Part shown: positions 7,848 to 16,204 of the stretch, piece after piece
How the letters are laid out: the number at the start of each line of letters is the position of its first letter
Numbering within the stretch: position 1 is the stretch's first letter
Assembly: GCA_937877625.1 (NCBI GenBank)
Contig: CALFJG010000007.1
Span: 1-64,000, forward strand
Reading direction: 5' to 3'
Length of the DNA: 64,000 bases
Origin: an uncultured Prevotellaceae bacterium
GTDB taxonomy: Bacteria > Bacteroidota > Bacteroidia > Bacteroidales > Bacteroidaceae
Notes under the pieces: generated by a model
The model's database searches: none
The model's input: the letters and a program-made list of their open reading frames with translations, nothing else
What the model was told of the DNA's origin: nothing
Position numbers and translations under genes: made by a program

Positions 7848-8996
7848 ATGCACACGCAACAAAGCGTACAATACAACGGCGCATTTGCTCAAATACACAC
7901 CTTTCAACGCGGCGCGGTGGACGAGATCCACGCTATGCTCCACGTTAGCGACCCCACACAGCCCTACGAGGCACAACTGGAAGCGTTGCTGCGTGCCTAC
8001 GCAGAACTTCTTTCGTGGGCAGGAAGCAATGCACTGCCTGTATTCAAACGCTATTTCCTGAGCGACGCGGCAAATCAAGCCAACCTACTCCTCAGCCACG
8101 AGATTGACGACCCGATGGGTGCCCTCTCTGTGATACAGCAACCACCGCTCGACGGCACGAAGATAGCCCTGTGGGTCTATATCCTACGCGGCGTAAAGGC
8201 ACAAGCCGTACCGGCCACGGGGCTTTTTGAAGCCACACACAACGGCTACCGACACCTGTGGGCAGGAAACTATTGCAACAAAGAGGCCGACAGCGAGGCA
8301 CAAACCACCATTATTTTCAACGAATACATACTGGAACTGGCAGCCCAAAACTGCACGCTCTCCAAAAACTGCGTACGCACGTGGTTCTACGTGAGCGACA
8401 TCGACAACCGCTACAGCGGTATGGTACGCGCACGCAACGCCGTTTTTGAGACACAAGGCCTAACAGAACAATCCCACTACATAGCCTCCACGGGCATTGG
8501 CGGCATCGGTGCCGACATCGGTTCGTTTGTCCATATGGATGCCTACGCCGTGAGCGGTCTGAAAGACGGGCAGATGCGCTATCTCTACGCCGCCGACCAC
8601 CTCAACCGTACGAGCGAATACGGCGTACGCTTCGAACGTGGTACGATGGTGGACTATGGCGACCGCCGACAGATTTTTATCAGCGGCACCGCCAGCATCA
8701 ACGAACGCGGTGAGATAATCTACTCGGGCAATATCAACCGCCAGGCCAAGCGCACCTTAGAAAATGTGGGAGCATTGCTCAACGAGGCCGGCGCAACGTT
8801 CAACGACGTAGAGCAGATGATTGTTTACCTACGCGACCACGCCGATTATGCCGTTGTGAGCCGCCTCTTCGCCGAACGTTTCCCCGACAAACCCGTCATC
8901 ATCGTTAATGCCCCGGTTTGCCGCCCCGGGTGGCTGATAGAGGTGGAGTGTATGGCCGTGTGCCAAGCGGATAACCCACAGTACAAAGACTTCTAA
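7848..8996 (+). CDS. RidA/YjgF-like protein with extended N-terminal half
   Basis: The 382-residue protein has no signal peptide. The C-terminal part (about 265-375: ASINERGEIIYSGNINRQAKRTLENV, then APVCRPGWLIEVECMAV) matches the Rid fold, with the family's strand-helix order and the conserved C-R-P-x-W-L-x-E-x-E segment near the end. The N-terminal 250 residues may be a second, diverged Rid-like half, as in chorismatase-type proteins. RidA proteins hydrolyse reactive enamine/imine intermediates; whether this one is active is unknown. It begins 15 nt after the mono-heme gene, so it is probably in the same transcript, a striking place for a cytosolic enzyme. Confidence 0.78.
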   Translation: MHTQQSVQYNGAFAQIHTFQRGAVDEIHAMLHVSDPTQPYEAQLEALLRAYAELLSWAGSNALPVFKRYFLSDAANQANLLLSHEIDDPMGALSVIQQPPLDGTKIALWVYILRGVKAQAVPATGLFEATHNGYRHLWAGNYCNKEADSEAQTTIIFNEYILELAAQNCTLSKNCVRTWFYVSDIDNRYSGMVRARNAVFETQGLTEQSHYIASTGIGGIGADIGSFVHMDAYAVSGLKDGQMRYLYAADHLNRTSEYGVRFERGTMVDYGDRRQIFISGTASINERGEIIYSGNINRQAKRTLENVGALLNEAGATFNDVEQMIVYLRDHADYAVVSRLFAERFPDKPVIIVNAPVCRPGWLIEVECMAVCQADNPQYKDF

Positions 8997-9009
8997 GAAC
9001 ACAAAGCAT

Positions 9010-9048
9010 ATAATCGTTGGCAACGCGAGGAGTGTAGCCAACGATTAT
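9010..9048 (+). other. 12-bp perfect stem-loop between the RidA-like gene and the cytochrome c assembly gene
   Basis: ATAATCGTTGGC (9010-9021) pairs exactly with 9037-9048 across a 15-nt loop. No U-run follows, so it is a weak intrinsic terminator at best. It could instead protect mRNA ends or modulate expression of the next gene, whose ATG is 20 nt beyond it. Confidence 0.5.
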
Positions 9049-9068
9049 TGTATCCGCCCGAACAAAGA

Positions 9069-11063
9069 ATGAAACACCCGCGCTATCTTATCATCATTAT
9101 AATCGCGCTACTCGTTGTGGCAATGGCTACAGGAACCTTTGTAGAGCGTGCCAACGGACACGAAGCCGCAGCGTCCATCATTTATCACGCGCCGTGGTTT
9201 ATAGCCCTTTGGGGGATACTGGCTCTCGTAGGCATTGGGGCTATCGTGAAGTGGAAAATGTGGAAGCGGCTGTGGGTAATGCTACTCCACGTAAGTTTAC
9301 TGCTCATTCTCGTCGGAGCATTAGTCACCCATCTGACCGCGCGCGAGGGTACCCTACATCTGCGACAAGGCGCGACAGCCAACTATTATTTTCCTGCCGA
9401 CAACGACCAAGCCACGACACTGCCTTTTACGCTACAGTTAGATACGTTTGTTGTGGCGTACACACCCGGGACAGCCGCTCCACGCGACTTTGAGAGCCAC
9501 GTAACGATGAAAACGGCAAACGACACCGTCCACGCGATTATCCGTATGAACCATATTCTCGCGTGCCAAGGCTATCGCTTCTATCAGACAAGTTACGACA
9601 ACGACCTGCGCGGCACCATCCTCACCGTGAGTTACGACCCCGTAGGGCTACCACTCACCTACGCCGCCTACGCACTCCTCGCACTTTCTATGATGGGCAT
9701 TCTTTTTCCCCGCCTCCTCCGTAAAAAAAAGCAGGACAAAACGTTACTGCTACTTCCGCTCCTATGCCTATGCACCCTCTCGGCGGCAGCCAAAGAGCAT
9801 ATACCCACGGTAAATGCTAACGAGGCGAAAAAGATGGAGCGCTTGCAAGTAAGCGGCGAAGAACGTGTGATGCCACTCGGCACGTTGGCACGCGACTTCC
9901 TACTATCTGTGTATGGCAAACCTACCTATCGCGGCTTGTCGGCCATGCAAGTGTTAGCGGGGTGGACGTTACGCCCGGAGGCTTGGAAAGAGCAGCCTAT
10001 GATACGCATCAAAAGTGCCACACTGCGCCAACACTTAGGAATAACCGACAGCCGGTACGCCACCCTCGCACAACTCTTTGCCGCCGATGGTACCTACCGC
10101 GTAGAAACGTTCACACGAGCCGATGCGCCAGAAGACTTACGAAAAGCGGCCATAGAACTCGACGAAAAAGTAGGCCTCATCATACTTGCCACTCGCGGCG
10201 AACTGGTACGCCCCACACCGACATCGGAAAAAGTGAGTGAAACACGCATTTCTGCCGAACTACTCTTCAACCGCTTGCCAGGCACATTGCCGCTATTTAT
10301 TTGCTGTTTTGTATTAGCCATACTCTTCTTCTTACCAGAGCAAACAAAGACGAGACGCATCGCAGGACGCATCAAACTACAAACCCTGCTAAACATCACA
10401 TTGGCAATAGCCACTTGCTACCTCACGCTACTTTATGGGCTGCGCTGGTACATCGGCGGGCACGTCCCATTAGGCAACGGCTACGAGACAATGCTCTTTA
10501 TGTCTCTCTGCCTACTGTGCATAGCCCTCTGCGCGGCACTACGGCACACAAAAACTCCGTTGCTCGCTCCCGCCGCACTGCTTATGGGAAGTTTCACACT
10601 CCTGGTGGCACACCTCAGTCAGTCACAGCCGCACATCGGCGGACTAATGCCCGTGTTGCAGTCGCCCCTGCTCACTATCCACGTGAGCGTCATTATGACA
10701 GCCTACGCCCTGCTCGGACTCACGTGCGTACTCTCGGCGATATGGCTCGTAAAGAAGCAAGAAACGCTTACCCGCCTAAGCCAGCAAATACTTCTCCCCG
10801 CCACCTTCCTCCTTTCAGCCGGCATCTTCCTCGGTGCTATCTGGGCCGGCGTGTCGTGGGGCAGCTATTGGAGCTGGGACCCTAAAGAAGTCTGGGCACT
10901 CATCACGCTTTTGGTTTACGCCCTTCCCCTCCACACACACTCCCTGCAACTACTCCAACGTCCAAAGACATACCATATATATCTTCTGTGCGCTTTCTTA
11001 GCCGTTCTGTTTACGTATTTCGGCGTGAACTATCTGCTCGGAGGAATGCATAGTTATGCATAA
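9069..11063 (+). CDS. Cytochrome c assembly protein, ResB/CcsA (system II)-type fusion
   Basis: The 664-residue membrane protein begins with ResB-like features: TM segments near residues 5-25, 45-65 and 72-92, then a periplasmic region and another TM near 205-225. The C-terminal half is CcsA-like with many TM segments and the heme-handling motif WGSYWSWDPKEVWAL (about 597-611), the tryptophan-rich signature of the CcmC/CcmF/CcsA family. Such fusions carry heme across the inner membrane and attach it to CxxCH motifs. It closes a cluster that encodes three CxxCH sites, so it probably matures those proteins. The ATG at 9069 is preferred over an in-frame TTG at 9048 that lies inside a stem-loop. 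Confidence 0.88.
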   Translation: MKHPRYLIIIIIALLVVAMATGTFVERANGHEAAASIIYHAPWFIALWGILALVGIGAIVKWKMWKRLWVMLLHVSLLLILVGALVTHLTAREGTLHLRQGATANYYFPADNDQATTLPFTLQLDTFVVAYTPGTAAPRDFESHVTMKTANDTVHAIIRMNHILACQGYRFYQTSYDNDLRGTILTVSYDPVGLPLTYAAYALLALSMMGILFPRLLRKKKQDKTLLLLPLLCLCTLSAAAKEHIPTVNANEAKKMERLQVSGEERVMPLGTLARDFLLSVYGKPTYRGLSAMQVLAGWTLRPEAWKEQPMIRIKSATLRQHLGITDSRYATLAQLFAADGTYRVETFTRADAPEDLRKAAIELDEKVGLIILATRGELVRPTPTSEKVSETRISAELLFNRLPGTLPLFICCFVLAILFFLPEQTKTRRIAGRIKLQTLLNITLAIATCYLTLLYGLRWYIGGHVPLGNGYETMLFMSLCLLCIALCAALRHTKTPLLAPAALLMGSFTLLVAHLSQSQPHIGGLMPVLQSPLLTIHVSVIMTAYALLGLTCVLSAIWLVKKQETLTRLSQQILLPATFLLSAGIFLGAIWAGVSWGSYWSWDPKEVWALITLLVYALPLHTHSLQLLQRPKTYHIYLLCAFLAVLFTYFGVNYLLGGMHSYA

Positions 11064-11130
11064 CGAAGTAGCAAAAACAGCGTGCCGCGCCTACTAAAAA
11101 CGCACGCGAGGAAATAAAGTGCAGTTTTGT

Positions 11131-11161
11131 TTGGTTGCAACAAATTCTTTTTCTACCTTTG
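11131..11161 (+). promoter_or_regulatory. Promoter of the initiator tRNA gene
   Basis: TTG at 11131-11133, 20 nt, then TACCTTTG at 11154-11161: a full match to the Bacteroidota promoter. The tRNA starts 35 nt downstream. Confidence 0.7.
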
Positions 11162-11195
11162 CAGCGCAAAACCCAAAAGGGCAGCGCAAAAACAT

Positions 11196-11268
11196 CGCGG
11201 AGTAGAGCAGTTGGTAGCTCGTCAGGCTCATAACCTGGAGGTCACTGGTTCGAGTCCAGTCTCCGCAA
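11196..11268 (+). tRNA. Initiator tRNA-fMet (anticodon CAT)
   Basis: The 73-nt cloverleaf folds with a 7-bp acceptor arm, D arm GAGC/GCTC, anticodon loop CTCATAA (CAT at 11229-11231) and T arm ACTGG/CCAGT. Initiator hallmarks are visible: an unpaired C1 x A72 at the acceptor end and A11:U24 in the D stem. The 3' CCA is not encoded. The anticodon stem has two G:C pairs next to the loop (30:40, 31:39), but the third, 29:41, is A:U rather than the usual G:C. It has its own promoter and terminator, so it is a single-gene transcript. Confidence 0.95.
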
Positions 11269-11283
11269 CAAACGTTTCGTACG

Positions 11284-11316
11284 AAAGGCAACCCCAAAGC
11301 GGTGGTTGCCTTTGTT
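11284..11316 (+). terminator. Intrinsic terminator of the tRNA transcript
   Basis: A 10-bp stem AAAGGCAACC (11284-11293) / GGTTGCCTTT (11304-11313) closes a 10-nt loop and runs into a T-rich end, 16 nt after the tRNA. Confidence 0.7.
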
Positions 11317-11370
11317 ATTACATATCACCGCCGCGCCGAGGGCCAACCAACGCAAAAAAATATCTAAACA

Positions 11371-11402
11371 TTTGCCTACCAAGGCTAATTGTGCTACTTT
11401 TG
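11371..11402 (+). promoter_or_regulatory. Promoter of nagB
   Basis: TTTG at 11371-11374, a 20-nt gap and TACTTTTG at 11395-11402 match the Bacteroidota consensus. The leader to the nagB ATG is about 50 nt. Confidence 0.7.
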
Positions 11403-11458
11403 CTGCGCAACAAAGCAAAGACGCAAACATTTTAACAAACCTAATCTATACGCAAACC

Positions 11459-12250
11459 ATGCGACTAATCATTCAACCAGACTATGAGCGCCTCTCGCGC
11501 TGGGCTGCCGACTATGTGGTGGCAAAGATTAACGCAGCCAACCCTACTGCCGAAAAACCTTTCGTACTCGGGCTACCAACGGGTAGTAGCCCCATTGGTA
11601 TGTACAAGGAATTGGTGAAAGCCAACAAAGAAGGCCGCGTGACATTCAAAAACGTGCTTACGTTTAATATGGACGAATATGTGGGCTTGCCCGAAGAACA
11701 CCCCGAGAGCTACCACAGCTTTATGAAGGCCAACCTCTTCGACCACATAGACTGCCCGAAAGAAAACATTCACATTCTCAACGGCAATGCTGCGGACTTA
11801 GAGGCCGAGTGTGCGCACTACGAAAAAATGATAGAAGAAGCCGGCGGCATCGACCTCTTCTTAGGCGGCATCGGCCCCGACGGGCATATCGCTTTCAACG
11901 AGCCCGGTTCGTCGCTCACCAGCCGCACACGCCAGAAGACACTCACCACCGACACACGCATCGCCAACAGCCGCTTCTTCGGTGGCGACCCGAGCAATGT
12001 ACCGGCCCACGCGCTGACCGTTGGTGTAGGAACCGTGATGTCGGCAAAAGAAGTTCTCATTCTCTGCAATGGCCACAACAAAGCGCGCGCGCTGCAAGCC
12101 GCCGTAGAAGGCCCCGTCACACAGATGTGGACCATAAGCGTGCTTCAAATGCACCAGCACGGCATCATCGTTTGCGACGAAGCAGCCTGCGAAGAACTTC
12201 GGCACGGCACATACAAATACTTCAAAGACATAGAGCGCGAACAACTTTAA
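11459..12250 (+). CDS. nagB: Glucosamine-6-phosphate deaminase
   Basis: The 263-residue enzyme converts glucosamine 6-phosphate to fructose 6-phosphate and ammonia in the cytosol, linking amino-sugar use to glycolysis. The full family is seen: [18 protein letters not shown] (phosphate binding), [21 protein letters not shown] (catalytic Asp region) and [17 protein letters not shown] (active-site loop with His). Length is the usual about 265. An in-frame open stretch reaches back to 11306, but ATG 11459 lies after the promoter and gives the standard N-terminus ([20 protein letters not shown]). It is monocistronic, with a strong terminator 26 nt downstream. Confidence 0.97.
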   Translation: MRLIIQPDYERLSRWAADYVVAKINAANPTAEKPFVLGLPTGSSPIGMYKELVKANKEGRVTFKNVLTFNMDEYVGLPEEHPESYHSFMKANLFDHIDCPKENIHILNGNAADLEAECAHYEKMIEEAGGIDLFLGGIGPDGHIAFNEPGSSLTSRTRQKTLTTDTRIANSRFFGGDPSNVPAHALTVGVGTVMSAKEVLILCNGHNKARALQAAVEGPVTQMWTISVLQMHQHGIIVCDEAACEELRHGTYKYFKDIEREQL

Positions 12251-12275
12251 GTATAGCCTTAATCATCTAACCCTG

Positions 12276-12331
12276 CAAGTGACAAGTGGCCCGGCCCACA
12301 CAGCAAGCCGACCACTTGTCACTTGTTTTTT
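12276..12331 (+). terminator. Strong intrinsic terminator of nagB
   Basis: A 14-bp perfect stem (12276-12289 with 12312-12325) with a 22-nt loop is followed directly by six T (12326-12331). Confidence 0.85.
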
Positions 12332-12379
12332 ATCGTCAGTTGTTTTTATTGTCTGTTGCTTTTATTGTTACGTCTGTCA

Positions 12380-13294
12380 ATGCTCCCCTTTCGCGTACAT
12401 ATTATTGGGTGTTGCAGTGCCATACCCACACTGCGCCACAACCCGTCAGCACAAGTCATAAACTTTCACGACAGGCTCTTCCTCATCGACTGCGGAGAGG
12501 GCACACAGAGAGAACTTATCCGCCAACGCATACCCATCGGACGTATCGGCCACGTGTTTATCTCACACCTCCACGGCGACCACTTCTACGGGTTGCCCGG
12601 CCTGCTCAACACGCTGTCGCTTAGCGGGGTAAGCAAACCGCTTCACGTCTATGCCTTCGCGCCACTGCAGCACATGCTCGCCCCGCTCCTCAACTATCAC
12701 AAGCGCAGTGCTGACGAACCGTTGATCTTCCACCCCGTTAGCGAAAAAGGGTTTGAAACCATCTACGAAGACAAAGAACTACAGGTAAGCACGCTCCCCC
12801 TCCACCACGGCGTGCCTTGCGTAGGCTACGTATTTCGCGAGAAGCACAGCCTGCCCCACATTCGTAAAGACAAGATAGCCGACCTACATATTCCCCACAC
12901 CGCCATTGCTGCGATAAAAGCCGGCGGCGACTGGACAGACGCACAAGGGACGCACCACCGGCACGCCTCGCTCGTGACACCCGCCGATGCACCGCGCACC
13001 TATGTCTATATGACCGACACACGTCCCTGCCACACACTCGCCAAACACATCAGCGGTGCCAACCTACTATATCACGAAGCCACCTATGCTTCCGACTGCA
13101 CACAGAAAGCACTTGAGTACTGTCACTCCACCGCCGCCGAAGCCGCCGCTTTTGCCAAGCAGAGTAACGTGAAACGACTGCTCATAGGCCACTACTCCGA
13201 CCGCTACGCCAGCGAACAAATACTATTGGACGAAGCACAACCCATCTTTACCGACACACAGGCTGCACAAGAAGGAATGACAATAGATGTTTAA
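12380..13294 (+). CDS. rnz: Ribonuclease Z
   Basis: The 304-residue metallo-beta-lactamase-fold nuclease trims the 3' ends of tRNA precursors. The zinc motif H63-LHGD-H68 (SHLHGDHFYGLPG) follows the N-terminal IIGCCSAIPTLRHNPSAQV and FLIDCGEGTQRELIR; later signatures are YMTDTRPC, LLYHEATYA and LLIGHYSDRY. The family length is about 305. ATG 12380 gives the standard start; the open frame extends upstream to 12323 but would add a hydrophobic stretch overlapping the nagB terminator region. It matters here because the neighbouring tRNA lacks an encoded CCA, so RNase Z plus CCA-adding enzyme would mature it. Confidence 0.95.
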   Translation: MLPFRVHIIGCCSAIPTLRHNPSAQVINFHDRLFLIDCGEGTQRELIRQRIPIGRIGHVFISHLHGDHFYGLPGLLNTLSLSGVSKPLHVYAFAPLQHMLAPLLNYHKRSADEPLIFHPVSEKGFETIYEDKELQVSTLPLHHGVPCVGYVFREKHSLPHIRKDKIADLHIPHTAIAAIKAGGDWTDAQGTHHRHASLVTPADAPRTYVYMTDTRPCHTLAKHISGANLLYHEATYASDCTQKALEYCHSTAAEAAAFAKQSNVKRLLIGHYSDRYASEQILLDEAQPIFTDTQAAQEGMTIDV

Positions 13295-13409
13295 CCGATT
13301 ATTATAAGGCGGGTTAAGATTATTCCCGCAACTAATCACTAAAACACACGGAGGGGATGAACAACATCTTTCCACGGCAGCAATTTTTTTCATTGCGCCT
13401 TGAAAAATG

Positions 13410-13491
13410 CAAAGTGTGACTATATTTATACAAACATAGGCTATGTTTATGAAAATAAAGCTTATATTTGTATAAATATAGTCACACTTTG
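13410..13491. repeat. AT-rich inverted-repeat element, copy 1 (25-bp perfect arms)
   Basis: Positions 13410-13434 are the exact reverse complement of 13467-13491; the loop holds a smaller palindrome (AAACATAG / CTATGTTT, 13432-13448). With 9 nt of flank (to 13500) its right end matches, in reverse complement, 24 of 24 bases at 41334-41357, showing a dispersed family. It fills the middle of the 376-bp gap between rnz and hppA; the rest of that gap holds only the hppA -7 box. Confidence 0.85.
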
Positions 13492-13610
13492 AATTCTTTC
13501 TCCCACCTTGTAAAAAATTCAGGCGTATAAGCGAAAAACAGAAAGGACACGAAAACAAATTCCACAAGACCATTTCATAACAATAATTAGGAAAATCAAA
13601 AAGAATTGCA

Positions 13611-13618
13611 TACCTTTG
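13611..13618 (+). promoter_or_regulatory. -7 box of the hppA promoter
   Basis: TACCTTTG matches TAnnTTTG, 53 nt before the hppA ATG. No clear TTG is seen at the usual upstream distance. Confidence 0.5.
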
Positions 13619-13670
13619 CTTTTTATTATAAAACAAATACAAAAATCCTACAACAAAGATTTTTCCCGTA

Positions 13671-16070
13671 ATGTTGAAAAACGTATTAACCGCCGCTACT
13701 GCGGCATTTCTTCCCGTGCCGATTATGGCCAGCGAGACCAATCTAAAAATGCCGGAGGGTTTTGCCACGAGTAGCGAAGCAAAAGTTCTCTATTTAGGTT
13801 TCATCGTTGTAATCCTCGGCCTGCTCTTTGGCTACTGGCAGTTTCGCAAAGTACGCCGCCTTGAAGCACACGCCTCAATGCTTGAAATCGGCAACGTAAT
13901 CTTCAAGACCTGTTCCACCTACCTCAAACAACAAGGAAAGTTCCTCGGTGTACTCTTTGCCTTTATTGGCCTTGCAGCAATACTCTACTTCGGCATTCTG
14001 GAGGCTATGCCTTGGACATCTGTCGCCTTGATATTGGGTTGGACGATAGTCGGTGTTATGGGTTCTTACGCCGTGGCGTGGTACGGCGTGCGTATGAACA
14101 CCTATGCCAACTCGCGTATGGCCTTCGCCTCCCTGCGCCGCAACCCGCTCGCCCTGCTCAACATACCCCTCACAGCGGGGATGAGTATCGGCATCCTGCT
14201 CATCTGTGTAGAACTGGTGCTGATGCTGTGCATCCTGCTCTTTATGCCGGAAGACCTGGCAGGCAGTTGCTTCATCGGTTTTGCCATCGGCGAGAGCCTC
14301 GGGGCCAGCGCGCTACGCATTGCAGGCGGCATCTTCACCAAAATTGCCGACATAGGCAGCGACCTGATGAAAGTGGTGTTCAAAATCGGCGAGGACGACC
14401 CGCGCAACCCCGGTGTAATAGCCGACTGCACGGGCGACAACGCCGGCGACTCCATCGGCCCCACCGCCGACGGCTTTGAAACATACGGCGTTACGGGAGT
14501 GGCACTCGTTAGTTTCATCCTGCTCGCCGTAGAGCCTAAGTACCAGATAGACCTCTTGGTGTGGATATTCGTGATGCGCATCCTCGGCGTGGTGGCAAGC
14601 GTGGTGGCCTACTATATAAACAATGCCATTTCGCGCGCACGCTATGCCAACGCCGACGACCTCGACTTTGAGAAGCCGCTCACCAGCCTCGTGTGGCTCA
14701 CGTCAATACTGAGCATCGCCGGCACTTTTGCAGCCAGTTATTTCTTGCTTCAAGACCTCGGCGGGATGTATTGGCTCGGACTGGCCACCATAATCAGTTG
14801 CGGCACACTCGGTGCAGCACTTATCCCGGAGTTTACCAAGCTCTACACCTCCCCCAACAGCACACACGTTCGTGAAGTGGTAAACACCTCCCGGCAAGGC
14901 GGGGCTTCGCTCAACATTCTGAGCGGCCTCGTAAGCGGCAACTTTGGCAGTTTCTGGACAGGCTTCGTGTTCTTCATACTTATGCTCTTAGCCTACTTTG
15001 CCTCCAACCAATTCGGAATGTCCGACATTTTTGGTTCCTACTATTCCATCTTTGCTTTCGGCCTCGTAGCCTTTGGCATGTTGGGTATGGGTCCCGTCAC
15101 CATCGCCGTAGATAGTTATGGCCCGGTGACCGACAATGCACAGAGCGTTTACGAACTCTCGCTCATTGAAGACGACAAAGAGCAAGCAACCAAAGAAATT
15201 GAAGAGCAGTTCCACTTCACGCCCGACTGGGAGAAAGCCAAGTACTACCTTGAAGCCAACGACGGTGCGGGGAACACCTTCAAAGCCACAGCCAAACCCG
15301 TGCTTATCGGCACCGCCGTGGCAGGTAGCACCACAATGATATTCTCGCTCATCCTCCTTATCCAACAAACACTCGGCATAGACCCTGCCGCGGTGCTCAA
15401 TCTGCTCAACCCCTACTCCATCCTCGGCTTTATCCTCGGCGGATGCATAGTGTTCTGGTTCACCGGGGCCTCTATGCAAGCCGTTACCACGGGAGCCAAC
15501 CGTGCCGTAGCGTTCATCAAAGAAAACATCAAGCTCGACACGGCAGCCCCGAAAAAGGCCGACATATCGAAGAGCCAAGAGGTGGTGCGCATCTGCACCG
15601 AATATGCACAGCGCGGTATGATAAACATCTTTATCGCCATCTTCTGCTTCGCGCTGGGCTTCGCCTGCCTGTCGTCGCCACAAAGCATTGGCGGCGAGGC
15701 AGCGGTATGCTTGTTTGTTAGTTATCTCATCAGCATCGCCGTGTTCGGACTGTTCCAAGCCGTCTTTATGGCCGATGCCGGCGGAGCGTGGGACAACGCC
15801 AAGAAAGTTGTAGAGGTGGACTTACACGCTAAAGGCTCCGAACTACACGATGCCTCCGTAGTGGGCGACACCGTAGGCGACCCGTACAAAGACACGAGCA
15901 GCGTGGCACTCAACCCTATCATTAAGTTCACCACCCTCTTTGGCGTCTTAGCAATGGAGATAGCCATAAGCCCCAACTTCCGAGCCGCTGCACCCTGGAT
16001 AGGCATCGTCTTTGTAGTCATCGCCCTCTACTTCGTTTATCGTTCGTTCTATAAGATGACCACAAAATAA
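13671..16070 (+). CDS. hppA: Membrane-bound ion-pumping pyrophosphatase, divergent clade
   Basis: The 799-residue, about 16-TM protein couples pyrophosphate hydrolysis to ion export. Core motifs are present: K224-IAD227-IGSD231, EDDPRNPGVIADCTGDNAGD-type metal-binding segment (241 onward) and the C-terminal VVGDTVGDPYKDTSS. At the potassium switch it has GNTFKA with Lys538, the residue of potassium-independent enzymes, which favours proton pumping. The usual DX7KXE signature is altered: after D227 the expected Lys and Glu positions hold Val235 and Phe237, and the segment to EDD is one residue shorter. It is long for the family (about 660-770), with an N-terminal extension containing an added TM or signal-like segment. 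Confidence 0.9.
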   Translation: MLKNVLTAATAAFLPVPIMASETNLKMPEGFATSSEAKVLYLGFIVVILGLLFGYWQFRKVRRLEAHASMLEIGNVIFKTCSTYLKQQGKFLGVLFAFIGLAAILYFGILEAMPWTSVALILGWTIVGVMGSYAVAWYGVRMNTYANSRMAFASLRRNPLALLNIPLTAGMSIGILLICVELVLMLCILLFMPEDLAGSCFIGFAIGESLGASALRIAGGIFTKIADIGSDLMKVVFKIGEDDPRNPGVIADCTGDNAGDSIGPTADGFETYGVTGVALVSFILLAVEPKYQIDLLVWIFVMRILGVVASVVAYYINNAISRARYANADDLDFEKPLTSLVWLTSILSIAGTFAASYFLLQDLGGMYWLGLATIISCGTLGAALIPEFTKLYTSPNSTHVREVVNTSRQGGASLNILSGLVSGNFGSFWTGFVFFILMLLAYFASNQFGMSDIFGSYYSIFAFGLVAFGMLGMGPVTIAVDSYGPVTDNAQSVYELSLIEDDKEQATKEIEEQFHFTPDWEKAKYYLEANDGAGNTFKATAKPVLIGTAVAGSTTMIFSLILLIQQTLGIDPAAVLNLLNPYSILGFILGGCIVFWFTGASMQAVTTGANRAVAFIKENIKLDTAAPKKADISKSQEVVRICTEYAQRGMINIFIAIFCFALGFACLSSPQSIGGEAAVCLFVSYLISIAVFGLFQAVFMADAGGAWDNAKKVVEVDLHAKGSELHDASVVGDTVGDPYKDTSSVALNPIIKFTTLFGVLAMEIAISPNFRAAAPWIGIVFVVIALYFVYRSFYKMTTK

Positions 16071-16204
16071 CACGCCCCTGCAGCGATATTCACCTGCCGC
16101 ATAGAAGACATTGCTCGTCTAAGCCTTGCCACAGACAGCAATAGAGCAGCACGCAATACTATTTTGCTAATGCGGCGCAAACCAACAAATAAGACAGATA
16201 AGCC

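Noticed and set aside
11196..11268. Elongator tRNA-Met or tRNA-Ile(CAT)
   Set aside because: The C1 x A72 mismatch and A11:U24 pair identify an initiator.
13223..13768. Minus-strand open frame of about 180 codons across the rnz-hppA gap
   Set aside because: It overlaps both flanking genes and covers the inverted-repeat element. Low-complexity Ile/Asn-rich translation comes from the AT-rich repeat.
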